Source: Ferrovibrio sp. (lineage in GTDB: Bacteria > Pseudomonadota > Alphaproteobacteria > Ferrovibrionales > Ferrovibrionaceae). Taken from it: a stretch of 33,054 bases of DNA. How positions within the stretch are numbered: position 1 is the first letter of the stretch; the number at the start of each line of letters is the position of its first letter. The notes under the pieces are model-generated. The model did no database searches and had not been told where the DNA came from. It saw only the letters and a list, made by a program, of their open reading frames with translations. Made by a program: the position numbers and the translations under genes. Positions 22,213 through 29,451 of this stretch are shown piece after piece. The stretch spans positions 115,501 to 148,554 of the forward strand of contig NZ_PEKV01000003.1 in assembly GCF_002796975.1 (NCBI RefSeq). Reading direction: 5' to 3'.

Positions 22213-23511
22213 TTATTCGTATCCCGCCAGCCGTTCCGTCGGCAGGGTGAACAGTTCCTGCGGCTCGCGCACGCCGCGCAGCGCATGGAAGCCGATCGAA
22301 TCGAGGCGATAGGGCGCAGCAGTGTCGCCGTTGATCGCTTCGGCAAAAGCGGCCGAGGCCAGCAGCGGTTTGTCGACTGCCTTGGTCTGCGCTTCCAGCC
22401 GCGCCACTTCGTTCACCGCGCGACCGATCACGGTGAAATCGAGCCGGTCGCGCGAACCGATATTGCCGTACACCACCTTGCCGACATGCAGGCCCAGCCC
22501 GACCTTCAGCGGCGCCACGCCGGCAATCGCGCGGCCCTGATTCAGTTCATGCAGATCGGCAAAGGCGTTTTCGGCGGCAGTCAGCGCGCGGCGGCAGGCC
22601 GCTTCGAGGGTATTACCTTCCTCGACGCGAAAGATCGCCAGCACGCCGTCGCCGATGAATTTCAGCACCTCGCCGCCATGCGCCTGGATCGGTCCGGCCA
22701 TGGCATCGAAATAGCGGTCCAGCGTTGCCACCACTTCCACCGTCTCATTGCGGTCCGAAAAGCGGGTGAAGCCGCGCAGGTCCGACAGCCAGATGGCGGC
22801 CTCCACCTCATAGCCGCGACCGCGCCGGATATCGCCGTTCAGCACCCGCTCGGCCGGGCTCTGGCCCAGATAGGTGGTCAGCAGGTCGCGGCTCATGCGG
22901 CGGGAGGCTTCCAGCTCCATGCGAAGCGCGATCAGCGGCATCAGTTCCATCAGGTAGTTCAGTTCGTCGGGCCGGAAGCCGCCCTTGCGGTCGGTGGCAA
23001 AGCTCATGAAGGAGACATTCTGTCCGGAGGTCCGCCCCACGCCCTGGCTCCCCATTCCCGGCCCCTGGGTGAAGCGCATCGGCAGCACCAGGTAATCGGT
23101 CACCCCGGCGTCTTTCAGCTCGGGCAGGATACCGAAATCCATCGGGGTTTCGGGCAGCTCGATCTGGCGGCGGATGGCGGCGGCGCCTTCGTGGATCACG
23201 GCGATCGGACTCTTCAGGTATTCGTCGCTCTGCATCACCTCATGGCCCCGTTCGGCCATGGTCACCCCCTGGTCGCGCTGCCAGATGAAGGCCCGGGTCA
23301 GGGTGAGGGGGTGCATGGAGGGCAATCCGGTCGTCACCCGGAACAGCGGTACGCCTTCTTCCAGCAGCTGGCGGCAGAATCCGTCCAGCAGATCGCTGAC
23401 CGGCATCACTTTGCCGTCGTGATCGATCAGCCACTGTGCCGCCCGGGACAGAACAAGCCGCGAATCGGGCCAGCTTGGCAGCCGGGTAATCGCCTCCGCC
23501 GGGTCGCTCAT
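22213..23511 (-). CDS. Class III adenylyl cyclase with N-terminal putative sensor domain
   Basis: This soluble 432-residue protein ends in a complete class III cyclase domain (about 235–410). The two metal-binding Asp are D244 (WLSDLRGFT) and D288 (KFIGDGVLA). The adenine-selecting pair is K284 and D358 (RLDFTVIG), and N367 and R371 (AVNEVARLE) are the transition-state residues. Because the K/D pair is the adenylyl rather than guanylyl signature, it should make cAMP from ATP. The N-terminal 230 residues hold no membrane segment and may form a GAF-like sensor followed by a linker helix (LEASRRMSRDLLTTYLG). An in-frame GTG at 23550 is possible, but the ATG at 23511 is preferred. It is divergent from nfu, convergent with usp. 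Confidence 0.9.
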   Translation of the reverse strand: MSDPAEAITRLPSWPDSRLVLSRAAQWLIDHDGKVMPVSDLLDGFCRQLLEEGVPLFRVTTGLPSMHPLTLTRAFIWQRDQGVTMAERGHEVMQSDEYLKSPIAVIHEGAAAIRRQIELPETPMDFGILPELKDAGVTDYLVLPMRFTQGPGMGSQGVGRTSGQNVSFMSFATDRKGGFRPDELNYLMELMPLIALRMELEASRRMSRDLLTTYLGQSPAERVLNGDIRRGRGYEVEAAIWLSDLRGFTRFSDRNETVEVVATLDRYFDAMAGPIQAHGGEVLKFIGDGVLAIFRVEEGNTLEAACRRALTAAENAFADLHELNQGRAIAGVAPLKVGLGLHVGKVVYGNIGSRDRLDFTVIGRAVNEVARLEAQTKAVDKPLLASAAFAEAINGDTAAPYRLDSIGFHALRGVREPQELFTLPTERLAGYE

Positions 23512-23573
23512 CGCTCCACAGCCCTGGGGACAACCTGCAATTTTATCCACATTGATTCAAAAACTTCCAAAAC

Positions 23574-23590
23574 TTGCGTTGCCCACGCAA
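23574..23590. promoter_or_regulatory. Inverted repeat TTGCGT-TGCCC-ACGCAA between cyclase and nfu
   Basis: Perfect 6-base arms (23574–23579 and 23585–23590) with a 5-base spacer lie in the 172-base divergent intergenic region between the cyclase and nfu starts. Symmetry and location suggest a regulator site controlling one or both genes. No regulator is identified. Confidence 0.35.
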
Positions 23591-23683
23591 TTTCATGTCT
23601 CGGCCATGGTTTTGCCATAGCCTTTAGCCTTGATATTTGCGGACCCGCCAACCAATTTCCAGTCCACCTTTAGAGACCAGAGC

Positions 23684-24256
23684 ATGTTTATTCAGACCGA
23701 AACCACGCCGAACCCGGCGACCCTGAAATTCCTCCCCGGCCGCGATGTGCTGGGCGGTGATTTCGTGGGTGGCTCGGTCGACTTCACCGATGCCGAGTCG
23801 GCGAAGGCGTCTCCGTTGGCCACCCGCCTGTTTGCGGTGGCGGGCGTCGAGGGCGTGTTCCTGGGCGCCGACTTCGTGACTGTGACCAAGGCCGAGGCAC
23901 AGGACTGGACTGTCCTGAAGCCGGCCCTGCTGGGCGGCATCATGGAGCATTTCATGTCCGGCCTGCCGGTGATGAATGCCGACGCGGAGGTGGCCGCCGG
24001 CGCCGAAGAGACTTTCGATCCGGCCGACGGCCAGATCGTTTCCCAGATCAAGGAACTGATCGAAACCCGCGTCCGGCCCGCCGTGGCCCAGGATGGCGGC
24101 GATATTATTTTCCGCGGTTTCGACCGCGGCGTGGTTCTGCTGCAGATGCAGGGATCCTGTTCCGGTTGCCCGAGTTCGACGGCAACCTTGCGCTATGGCA
24201 TTGAAAACATGCTGAAGCATTACGTGCCCGAAGTGTCCGAAGTCCGGGCCGTTTGA
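23684..24256 (+). CDS. NfuA-type iron–sulfur cluster carrier (NifU family)
   Basis: Nfu proteins carry Fe–S clusters to target enzymes. The 190-residue protein has an N-terminal Nfu_N scaffold domain starting FIQTETTPNPATLKFLPG (2–19, the family's nearly invariant start) and a C-terminal NifU domain with VAQDGGDI and the cluster-binding CxxC as GSCSGCPSS (about 155–163), ending in VPEVSEVRAV. This fold is the alphaproteobacterial/mitochondrial NFU1 form. The ATG at 23684 is chosen over the upstream in-frame start because of the matching N-terminus. It is separated from usp by the minus-strand cyclase gene, an arrangement that differs from the common usp–nfu pairing. Confidence 0.94.
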   Translation: MFIQTETTPNPATLKFLPGRDVLGGDFVGGSVDFTDAESAKASPLATRLFAVAGVEGVFLGADFVTVTKAEAQDWTVLKPALLGGIMEHFMSGLPVMNADAEVAAGAEETFDPADGQIVSQIKELIETRVRPAVAQDGGDIIFRGFDRGVVLLQMQGSCSGCPSSTATLRYGIENMLKHYVPEVSEVRAV

Positions 24257-24411
24257 GTCGTCGCCGGTTTTCGGGGGTTTCCCGGAACTAGTGACAGTTC
24301 ACCGCGTTTCCTGAGTGGGGGATCGCACATAGGGCAGCGCCCGGTGCAGCACGACGAAGATATGTCGGCTGTATCGCGGGCTTGGCGCTGATAACTGTGG
24401 AGGTTTGACCC

Positions 24412-25629
24412 ATGACAGCACATCGCGATCGGCGATTGCTTGCCATTGGATCGGACGTACGTCTGATTTTTGCCGGTTTCGGCCTGTTGCTGGCCGTTGG
24501 CCTGGTTTCCGGAGTGGGGGTCGGCTGGCTGTCGAGCCGCCAGCTTTCGCGTGTTCCCGAGGTGCAGATGGCGCAAGCCGCGCCGAGCCTCTCGGTGCGT
24601 GAATCCGTGCATGATGCCTGGGACCGCCTGCGCCAGATCGCGCAGCTGGATTGGCGCGCCGTGGTCGAACCGCGCGCCACCGCGCCCGATACCGCCGTTG
24701 CGGCCCGCGACAAGAAGGACGACGCGCCGGCGATCAGCGCAGCGGAAGCCTCGCGCCGCATTGCCGAAGTGCGCCAGTTCTCGCCGCATCGCACGGCGAT
24801 GCGTGCCGAATCCGGTCGCACCGTGGATGCGATGCTGGCGCGTTTCGAGCAGGAAGGCTTCGATCTCGCCGATCTGCGCAATGCCTCCGGCCAGGTGGAA
24901 GTGCCGCGCATTTTCCTGGCCTCGCTGCCGGTCGATATCGCCGATGTGAACCTGACTGAAAAGCGCAAGCGCGCCTTCCTGAAGGTGATGCTGCCGCATA
25001 TCCTGCGCGAGAACGAGCGTATCGTCGCCGATCGTACCCGCCTCGAACAGCTGCATCAGCGCATCCAGCTCGGTGCCGCGCTGTCGACGCGCGACCAGAC
25101 CTGGCTCGAACGGCTGGCTGAACAGTATGGCGTCGACGATGTCGACACCGCCGAACTGCTCAATCGCGTCGATGCGATCCCGCCGGGCCTCGCGCTGGCC
25201 CAGGCCGTGGAAGAATCGGGCTGGGGCACCTCGCGTTTCGCGCTGATGGGCAACGCCGTTTTCGGTATGTGGACCTGGACGCCGGGCGCCGGCCTGGTGC
25301 CGGAAAACCGCCCCGACGGCGAGACCTATGAAGTGCAGCGCTTCAAGAGCCTGGATCATTCGGTGGCCGCCTATATGCGCAACCTGAATTCCCGCGGCAG
25401 CTATCGCGAATTCCGTGACAAGCGTGCCGCCATGCATGACCGCAACCAGCCGGCCGACAGCTACCAGCTGGCCGGTACGCTGCATCGCTACTCGGTGCGC
25501 GGTCAGGACTATATCCGCACCATCCGTTCGATCATGAAGTCGAATGCGCTGGAGCAGTTCGACAGCGCCAGGCTGGCCGACGAGCCCACGCCGCTGCTCT
25601 CCACGCTGGACTTTTTCGGCAAGTCGTAA
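24412..25629 (+). CDS. Bax-like glucosaminidase-domain protein
   Basis: This 405-residue protein has a short cytoplasmic N-terminus, one transmembrane segment (about 18–40), and a long periplasmic part. The C-terminal half matches the Bax/glucosaminidase (GH73-like) domain: LAQAVEESGWGTSRFALMGNAVFGMWTW (about 263–290) with the likely catalytic Glu in EESGWG, then YEVQRFKSLDHSVAAYMRNLNSR and LHRYSVRGQDYIRTIRSIM. Such proteins cut the N-acetylglucosaminyl bond of peptidoglycan. The middle region is helical and may be a regulatory arm. A TGGAGG site precedes the ATG at 24412. It ends at a strong terminator and precedes a lipoprotein and further cell-envelope genes. Confidence 0.9.
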   Translation: MTAHRDRRLLAIGSDVRLIFAGFGLLLAVGLVSGVGVGWLSSRQLSRVPEVQMAQAAPSLSVRESVHDAWDRLRQIAQLDWRAVVEPRATAPDTAVAARDKKDDAPAISAAEASRRIAEVRQFSPHRTAMRAESGRTVDAMLARFEQEGFDLADLRNASGQVEVPRIFLASLPVDIADVNLTEKRKRAFLKVMLPHILRENERIVADRTRLEQLHQRIQLGAALSTRDQTWLERLAEQYGVDDVDTAELLNRVDAIPPGLALAQAVEESGWGTSRFALMGNAVFGMWTWTPGAGLVPENRPDGETYEVQRFKSLDHSVAAYMRNLNSRGSYREFRDKRAAMHDRNQPADSYQLAGTLHRYSVRGQDYIRTIRSIMKSNALEQFDSARLADEPTPLLSTLDFFGKS

Positions 25630-25662
25630 CCGCTGAAAATCGCATTGCCGTCCCCGATACCG

Positions 25663-25692
25663 AGCCGGCCCGGATTTCCGGGCCGGCTTTTT
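25663..25692 (+). terminator. Rho-independent terminator after the glucosaminidase gene
   Basis: The stem AGCCGGCCCGG (25663–25673) pairs perfectly with CCGGGCCGGCT (25678–25688), with a 4-base loop (ATTT), and is followed by a T run (TTTTT, 25688–25692). It lies 34 bases past the stop codon. A classic intrinsic terminator. Confidence 0.92.
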
Positions 25693-25746
25693 CGTGGATT
25701 TGCCGGCCGCCGCGCCCGGTAATCGCCGGGTCGCCGTCTTGCGGCG

Positions 25747-25778
25747 GCGTTAACCCGCCCAATATACTGTGTTAACGC
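25747..25778. promoter_or_regulatory. Inverted repeat GCGTTAAC…GTTAACGC around a TATACT -10
   Basis: GCGTTAAC (25747–25754) and GTTAACGC (25771–25778) are perfect 8-base arms with 16 bases between them. A TATACT (25763–25768) lies inside the spacer and TTGCGG (25739–25744) lies 18 bases upstream of it, so a promoter for the lipoprotein gene probably overlaps the repeat. A regulator bound here would block polymerase. Confidence 0.45.
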
Positions 25779-25840
25779 TGCCCGGCGATCCGCATTGCGC
25801 GGTATCGTGGCGCGGTTTTGCATTGCATGAGGCTTTCCCG

Positions 25841-26356
25841 ATGTTCGTCCGTCCGTTTACCCACCTGTCCGCCCGTCTGGTCCTGATCCCGGCCCTGACC
25901 GGCGCCCTGCTGGTTTCGGCCTGCCAGAATAATGGCGACGGCTCGTCCGGCATGAACAAGGAAAATGTCGGCACGCTGCTGGGCGGTATCGGCGGCGCCG
26001 TGCTCGGTGCCCAGTTCGGCAAGGGCACTGGCCGTCTGGTCGGCGTCGCGGCCGGTGCGCTGGCTGGCGCCTATCTGGGCAACCAGATAGGCTCCTCGCT
26101 CGACAAGGCTGACAAGGCGGAGATGGAAAAGGCCAGCACCAAGGCCACCACTGCGCCGATCGGCCAGCCGATTTCCTGGCGCAATCCCGACAGCGGCAAT
26201 TCCGGCACCGTGACGCCGACGCGCGAGGGCACCGCCAGCAATGGCGACTACTGCCGCGAATTCCAGCAGAGCGTCACCGTCGGCGGCAAGACCGAACAGG
26301 CCTATGGCACCGCCTGCCGCCAGCCTGATGGCAGCTGGAAAGTCGTCAACGGTTGA
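25841..26356 (+). CDS. 17-kDa surface-antigen-like glycine-zipper lipoprotein
   Basis: This 171-residue protein has a signal peptide with lipobox LLVSAC (Cys28), so it is a predicted lipoprotein. The next stretch, [43 protein letters not shown] (about 42–84), is a glycine-zipper segment of the 17-kDa antigen (RickA-type 17kDa_Anti_2) family. A strand-rich end with [51 protein letters not shown] and two conserved Cys completes it. The family sits in the outer membrane; its function is unclear. Start 25841 is chosen over a GTG at 25769. It probably forms an operon with the Sel1 gene 5 bases later. Confidence 0.9.
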   Translation: MFVRPFTHLSARLVLIPALTGALLVSACQNNGDGSSGMNKENVGTLLGGIGGAVLGAQFGKGTGRLVGVAAGALAGAYLGNQIGSSLDKADKAEMEKASTKATTAPIGQPISWRNPDSGNSGTVTPTREGTASNGDYCREFQQSVTVGGKTEQAYGTACRQPDGSWKVVNG

Positions 26357-26361
26357 TCGGC

Positions 26362-27384
26362 ATGACCGCAGCCGGGCGGATGTCTCGCGTTTTACTCGCC
26401 GCTGCCTTCAGCGGGATGATGATCTTTGCGGCACCGGCTGCGAAAGCGGATTTCGCCGATGGTGTGCGCGCCTATGAGGCCGGCGATCATAAGGCCGCCT
26501 ATGAAGCCTGGCTGCCGCTGGCCAATCGCGGCGATGTGGCGGCGATGCGAAACATCGGCCATCTCTATCGCTGGGGCCAGGGCGTCGAGAAAGACATCAA
26601 CCAGGCAATCCACTGGTATCGCATGGCAGCCGAGAAGGGTTTCTCGCGCGCCCAGGCCAATCTCGCCGCGATCTATCTGCAGGGCGACGAGGGCATTCCG
26701 GTCGATTACGCAGAAGCCCATAAGTGGTTCGCCGCTGCCGCCGTGCAGAATCTGGCGGTGGCGCAATACAATCTCGGCCTGATGTACGAACTGGGTCTCG
26801 GCGTGGAGAAGAACGAGGCGCGTGCGCTCGGCTGGTACAATCTCGCTGCCAAGGCGGGACAGCCGGAAGCGATCGAGCGCCTGTCGCAGCTGGTGAAAAC
26901 CACCGAGCCGCCGCTGGTCTCGGGCGTGAATGTGCCGGCGCCGCAGCCGGCCACGCAGCCGGTGTCGCAGGCTGCCGAGGCCGACAGCAAGACAGAAACC
27001 ACCGCCGGCACGGCGCTCACGCCAGCGCCCACGCCGGAGCCGACGCCGCCTGCATCTGCCGCCGCGCCAGTTGCGGCCCCGGTTACAGCCCCGATTGAGG
27101 CCCCCGTTGCAGCCCCGATGGCAGCCCCGGTCGCCGCAGAGCCGGCGACTGCCGCGCCGGTCGCGGCCGAACAGCCGGCCGCGCCGTCGCAGGACACCGC
27201 ACCCGCACAGGACGACAGCCGGCCTGGCTTCCTCAGCCGTTTCTATTCGGCGATTTCTTCCGGTGGCGGGGTGTCGATCCCTGATATCTTCAGTTCGTCG
27301 CCGGCTGAGGCACCGGAGACGACAGGCGAACCGCCTGCTGCGCCTGAACCTGCCACGTCAGGCGGAGAGGGCAGCAAGCCTTGA
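26362..27384 (+). CDS. Sel1-repeat protein with Pro/Ala-rich tail
   Basis: This protein of about 340 residues has a signal peptide (cleavage near AAKA-DF), then about four to five Sel1-like repeats (residues about 40–170). Clear examples are MRNIGHLYRWGQGVEKDINQAIHWYRMAAEKG and AQYNLGLMYELGLGVEKNEARALGWYNLAAKAG. Sel1 repeats form helical solenoids that bind partner proteins, so a periplasmic scaffold role is likely. From about residue 190 the protein is a disordered Pro/Ala/Thr tail, including six APVA-type four-residue units encoded by 12-base repeats at 27064–27135. It follows the lipoprotein by 5 bases and precedes the DnaJ-like gene by 12, so one operon is likely. Start 26380 is an alternative. 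Confidence 0.87.
   Translation: MTAAGRMSRVLLAAAFSGMMIFAAPAAKADFADGVRAYEAGDHKAAYEAWLPLANRGDVAAMRNIGHLYRWGQGVEKDINQAIHWYRMAAEKGFSRAQANLAAIYLQGDEGIPVDYAEAHKWFAAAAVQNLAVAQYNLGLMYELGLGVEKNEARALGWYNLAAKAGQPEAIERLSQLVKTTEPPLVSGVNVPAPQPATQPVSQAAEADSKTETTAGTALTPAPTPEPTPPASAAAPVAAPVTAPIEAPVAAPMAAPVAAEPATAAPVAAEQPAAPSQDTAPAQDDSRPGFLSRFYSAISSGGGVSIPDIFSSSPAEAPETTGEPPAAPEPATSGGEGSKP
27064..27135 (+). repeat. Six imperfect 12-base tandem repeats coding APVA-type units
   Basis: Units of the form GCC CCG GTT ACA repeat in frame from 27064 (GCG CCA GTT GCG) to 27135. Six copies encode AP(V/I/M)(A/T/E). Copy number may vary between strains, since slipped-strand changes would keep the frame. Confidence 0.7.
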
Positions 27385-27396
27385 GGATTGAGCAGG

Positions 27397-28371
27397 ATGC
27401 GTGATCCCTATCAGGTTCTGGGCGTGGCGCGCGGCGTCAGCAGCGAAGACCTGCGCAAGGCCTATCGCAAGCTGGCCAAGGAATTCCATCCCGACCGTAA
27501 CCAGGGCAACGAAAAGGCGTCCGACCGCTTCAAGGAAATCTCGGCGGCCTACGATCTGCTCGGCGACGCCGACAAACGCGCCAAATTCGACCGCGGCGAG
27601 ATCGATGCGTCGGGCCAGCCGCGTGCGCGCGGTTTCGGCGGTGGTGGCTTCCGCCCGGGCGGCGACGCGCGCAGCGGCACCTACAATGCCGGCGGCGGAT
27701 TCAGCGGTTTCGGCTTCGATCCCAATGCGGCCGGCGAAGACATCTTCGACGAGATTTTCGGCCAGATGCGGCGCGGCCGCGGTGCGGGCGCTGGTTTCGG
27801 TGCGCGCAACGCCAATCGCCCAATGCGCGGCGCCGACCGACACTTCAACCTGAAGATCGGCTTCCTCGATGCCGCGCGCGGCTGCAAGCGCCGCCTCACC
27901 ATGCCTGATGGCAAGCAGCTCGATGTCACCATCCCGCCCGGCCTGGGCGACGGCCAGCAGATCCGCCTGCGTCACCAGGGCGACGCCGGGCGCAACAACG
28001 GCGAGGCCGGCGATGCGCTGATCGAGGTGACCGTCGAGCCGCATGCCTTCTTCACCCGCCAGGGCGACGACCTGCACCTCGAACTGCCGGTCACGCTGGA
28101 CGAAGCTATTCTCGGCGCCAAGATTCCGGTGCCCACCATCGACGGCATGGTGGCGGTCGGCGTGCCCAAGGGCGCCAGCTCGGGCACCACTTTGCGGCTG
28201 AAAGGTCGCGGTTTCCCGCTGAAAGGCGGCGCGTCGGACCAGCGCGGCGACCAGTATGTGAAGCTGAAGCTGGTGCTGCCCGAGAAGCCGAATTCGGCGC
28301 TGGAAAAGCTGATCGAGAGCTGGGCGAAAACGAACAAGTATGACGTGCGCGCCAAATACACGGTCGATTGA
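27397..28371 (+). CDS. DnaJ-like cochaperone (CbpA type)
   Basis: This 324-residue protein has an N-terminal J domain (YQVLGVARGVSSEDLRKAYRKLA, with HPD at 31–33 and the FKEISAAYDLLGD helix), a Gly/Phe/Arg-rich linker (about 70–140), and two C-terminal peptide-binding domains. No CxxCxGxG zinc repeats occur, so it is a CbpA-type (class B) rather than true DnaJ protein. The C-terminus has GCKRRLTMPDGKQLDVTIPPGLGDGQQIRLRHQGD and LKGRGFPLKGG. It would stimulate DnaK ATPase in the cytoplasm. An AGG just before the ATG and a 12-base gap from the Sel1 gene suggest co-transcription with envelope genes, an unusual pairing. Confidence 0.93.
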   Translation: MRDPYQVLGVARGVSSEDLRKAYRKLAKEFHPDRNQGNEKASDRFKEISAAYDLLGDADKRAKFDRGEIDASGQPRARGFGGGGFRPGGDARSGTYNAGGGFSGFGFDPNAAGEDIFDEIFGQMRRGRGAGAGFGARNANRPMRGADRHFNLKIGFLDAARGCKRRLTMPDGKQLDVTIPPGLGDGQQIRLRHQGDAGRNNGEAGDALIEVTVEPHAFFTRQGDDLHLELPVTLDEAILGAKIPVPTIDGMVAVGVPKGASSGTTLRLKGRGFPLKGGASDQRGDQYVKLKLVLPEKPNSALEKLIESWAKTNKYDVRAKYTVD

Positions 28372-28373
28372 CC

Positions 28374-28392
28374 GGTTAAGACGGCCTTAACC
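28374..28392. repeat. Inverted repeat GGTTAAG-ACGGC-CTTAACC after the DnaJ-like gene
   Basis: Perfect 7-base arms (28374–28380 and 28386–28392) with a 5-base loop start three bases after the stop. No T-tract follows, so termination is doubtful. The site could be a regulatory element for the amidase gene 115 bases downstream. Confidence 0.4.
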
Positions 28393-28507
28393 AACCCTTC
28401 ACCATCTCTTGGCAGCTTATGCCGTGGACTTTCCTTTACAGGAGAGTCCGGCGGATTCTATCGTCCGCGCGATTCCCACCGATTCGCAACGGGCTCCCGA
28501 TTCGGTC

Positions 28508-29344
28508 ATGTATACGCGTCGCTTCATTCTCTCCTCCTTGGCCGGTCTGCTGGGCAGTGCCGCGGTACCGTCATGGGCCGATGCCGCCAGCCGCAAGACG
28601 CCGCCACTGCCCGGTCGCAAGCCGGTGCCGAAGGCGGCGTCCAAAATGCCGCCGCGCCCGCCGGCCGTCGTGATCCTCGATCCCGGCCATGGCGGTCGCG
28701 ATCCGGGCGCCATCGGCGTGACCGGCACGGAAGAGAAGGACGTCACGCTCTCGATCTGCCAGAGCATCCGCCAGGCGCTGGCCGGCCGCTCGGATATCAA
28801 GGTCTTCCTGACCCGCGACCGCGACAGCTACATCCCGCTGCCCAGCCGCGTCGCCTTCGCGCATGAGCGGCATGCCGATCTCTTCATCTCGATCCATGCC
28901 GACGCAGCACCCAACAAGTCGGCGCGTGGGTTGTCGGCCTATACCCGGGCCGAGAAGGCGACCGATGACTTCGCCCGCCGGCTGGCCGACCGCGAGAACC
29001 AGGTCGATGCCATCTATGGCTTCGATGCGCATGCCACCGACAAGCAGACTGCCGCGATCCTGATCGATCTGGCGCGTCGCCACGGCCACAATGCCTCGCT
29101 GGCCGCCAAGCGCCGCATTGTCACCGGTGTGGGCGAACGCGTGCAACTGCTCGACAATCCGATGCGCGCTGCCAATTTCGCCGTGCTGCGCTCGCCGGCT
29201 TTGCCCAGCGTACTGATCGAAACGGGTTTCCTGACCAACCCGCATGACGAAAAGATTCTGCGGAATTCGAAATCCCGCGCCGTGCTGGCACGTTACCTCG
29301 CCGACCAGATCGCCCCGGTGGCGATGGATCTGCGCGAGGCGTGA
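28508..29344 (+). CDS. N-acetylmuramoyl-L-alanine amidase, Tat-exported
   Basis: This 278-residue protein is an Amidase_3 (AmiA/B/C-type) enzyme that removes peptides from peptidoglycan in the periplasm. It starts with a Tat-type signal (TRRFILSSLAGLL, twin Arg at 4–5). The catalytic core is complete: LDPGHGG (H61), GTEEKDVTLS (E76), FISIHADA (H130) and SVLIETGFLTN (E238 as the general base), with zinc bound by H61, E76 and H130. There is no AMIN targeting domain, so septal localisation is not implied. The ATG at 28508 is chosen over an upstream start because the Tat signal follows directly. It belongs to the envelope group though its 136-base gap suggests its own promoter. Confidence 0.94.
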   Translation: MYTRRFILSSLAGLLGSAAVPSWADAASRKTPPLPGRKPVPKAASKMPPRPPAVVILDPGHGGRDPGAIGVTGTEEKDVTLSICQSIRQALAGRSDIKVFLTRDRDSYIPLPSRVAFAHERHADLFISIHADAAPNKSARGLSAYTRAEKATDDFARRLADRENQVDAIYGFDAHATDKQTAAILIDLARRHGHNASLAAKRRIVTGVGERVQLLDNPMRAANFAVLRSPALPSVLIETGFLTNPHDEKILRNSKSRAVLARYLADQIAPVAMDLREA

Positions 29345-29359
29345 GTTTTATCATCTGTC

Positions 29360-29436
29360 ATGCCCGGACTTGATCCGGGCATCCCATTTCAATTTCGACA
29401 GCCATAAAATGGGACCCTCGGGTCAGGCCCGAGGGT
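29360..29436. repeat. Interspersed palindromic repeat pair before the TSUP gene
   Basis: ATGCCCGGA-CTTGA-TCCGGGCAT (29360–29382) and ACCCTCGGG-TCAGG-CCCGAGGGT (29414–29436) are perfect hairpins of the same dispersed family as at 856–1172. The second ends 15 bases before the TSUP ATG and is followed by an A-rich stretch (GAAAAAAAG). On the plus strand they could also act as terminator-like structures for the amidase gene, but no T-tract is present there; read on the minus strand the tract is T-rich but precedes the hairpin. Confidence 0.8.
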
Positions 29437-29451
29437 GAAAAAAAGAAAAAC

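Noticed and set aside
22285..23673. 462-codon plus-strand open frame
   Set aside because: It is antisense to the cyclase, which has all catalytic residues.
24220..25485. 421-codon minus-strand open frame
   Set aside because: It is antisense to the glucosaminidase gene; no motifs.
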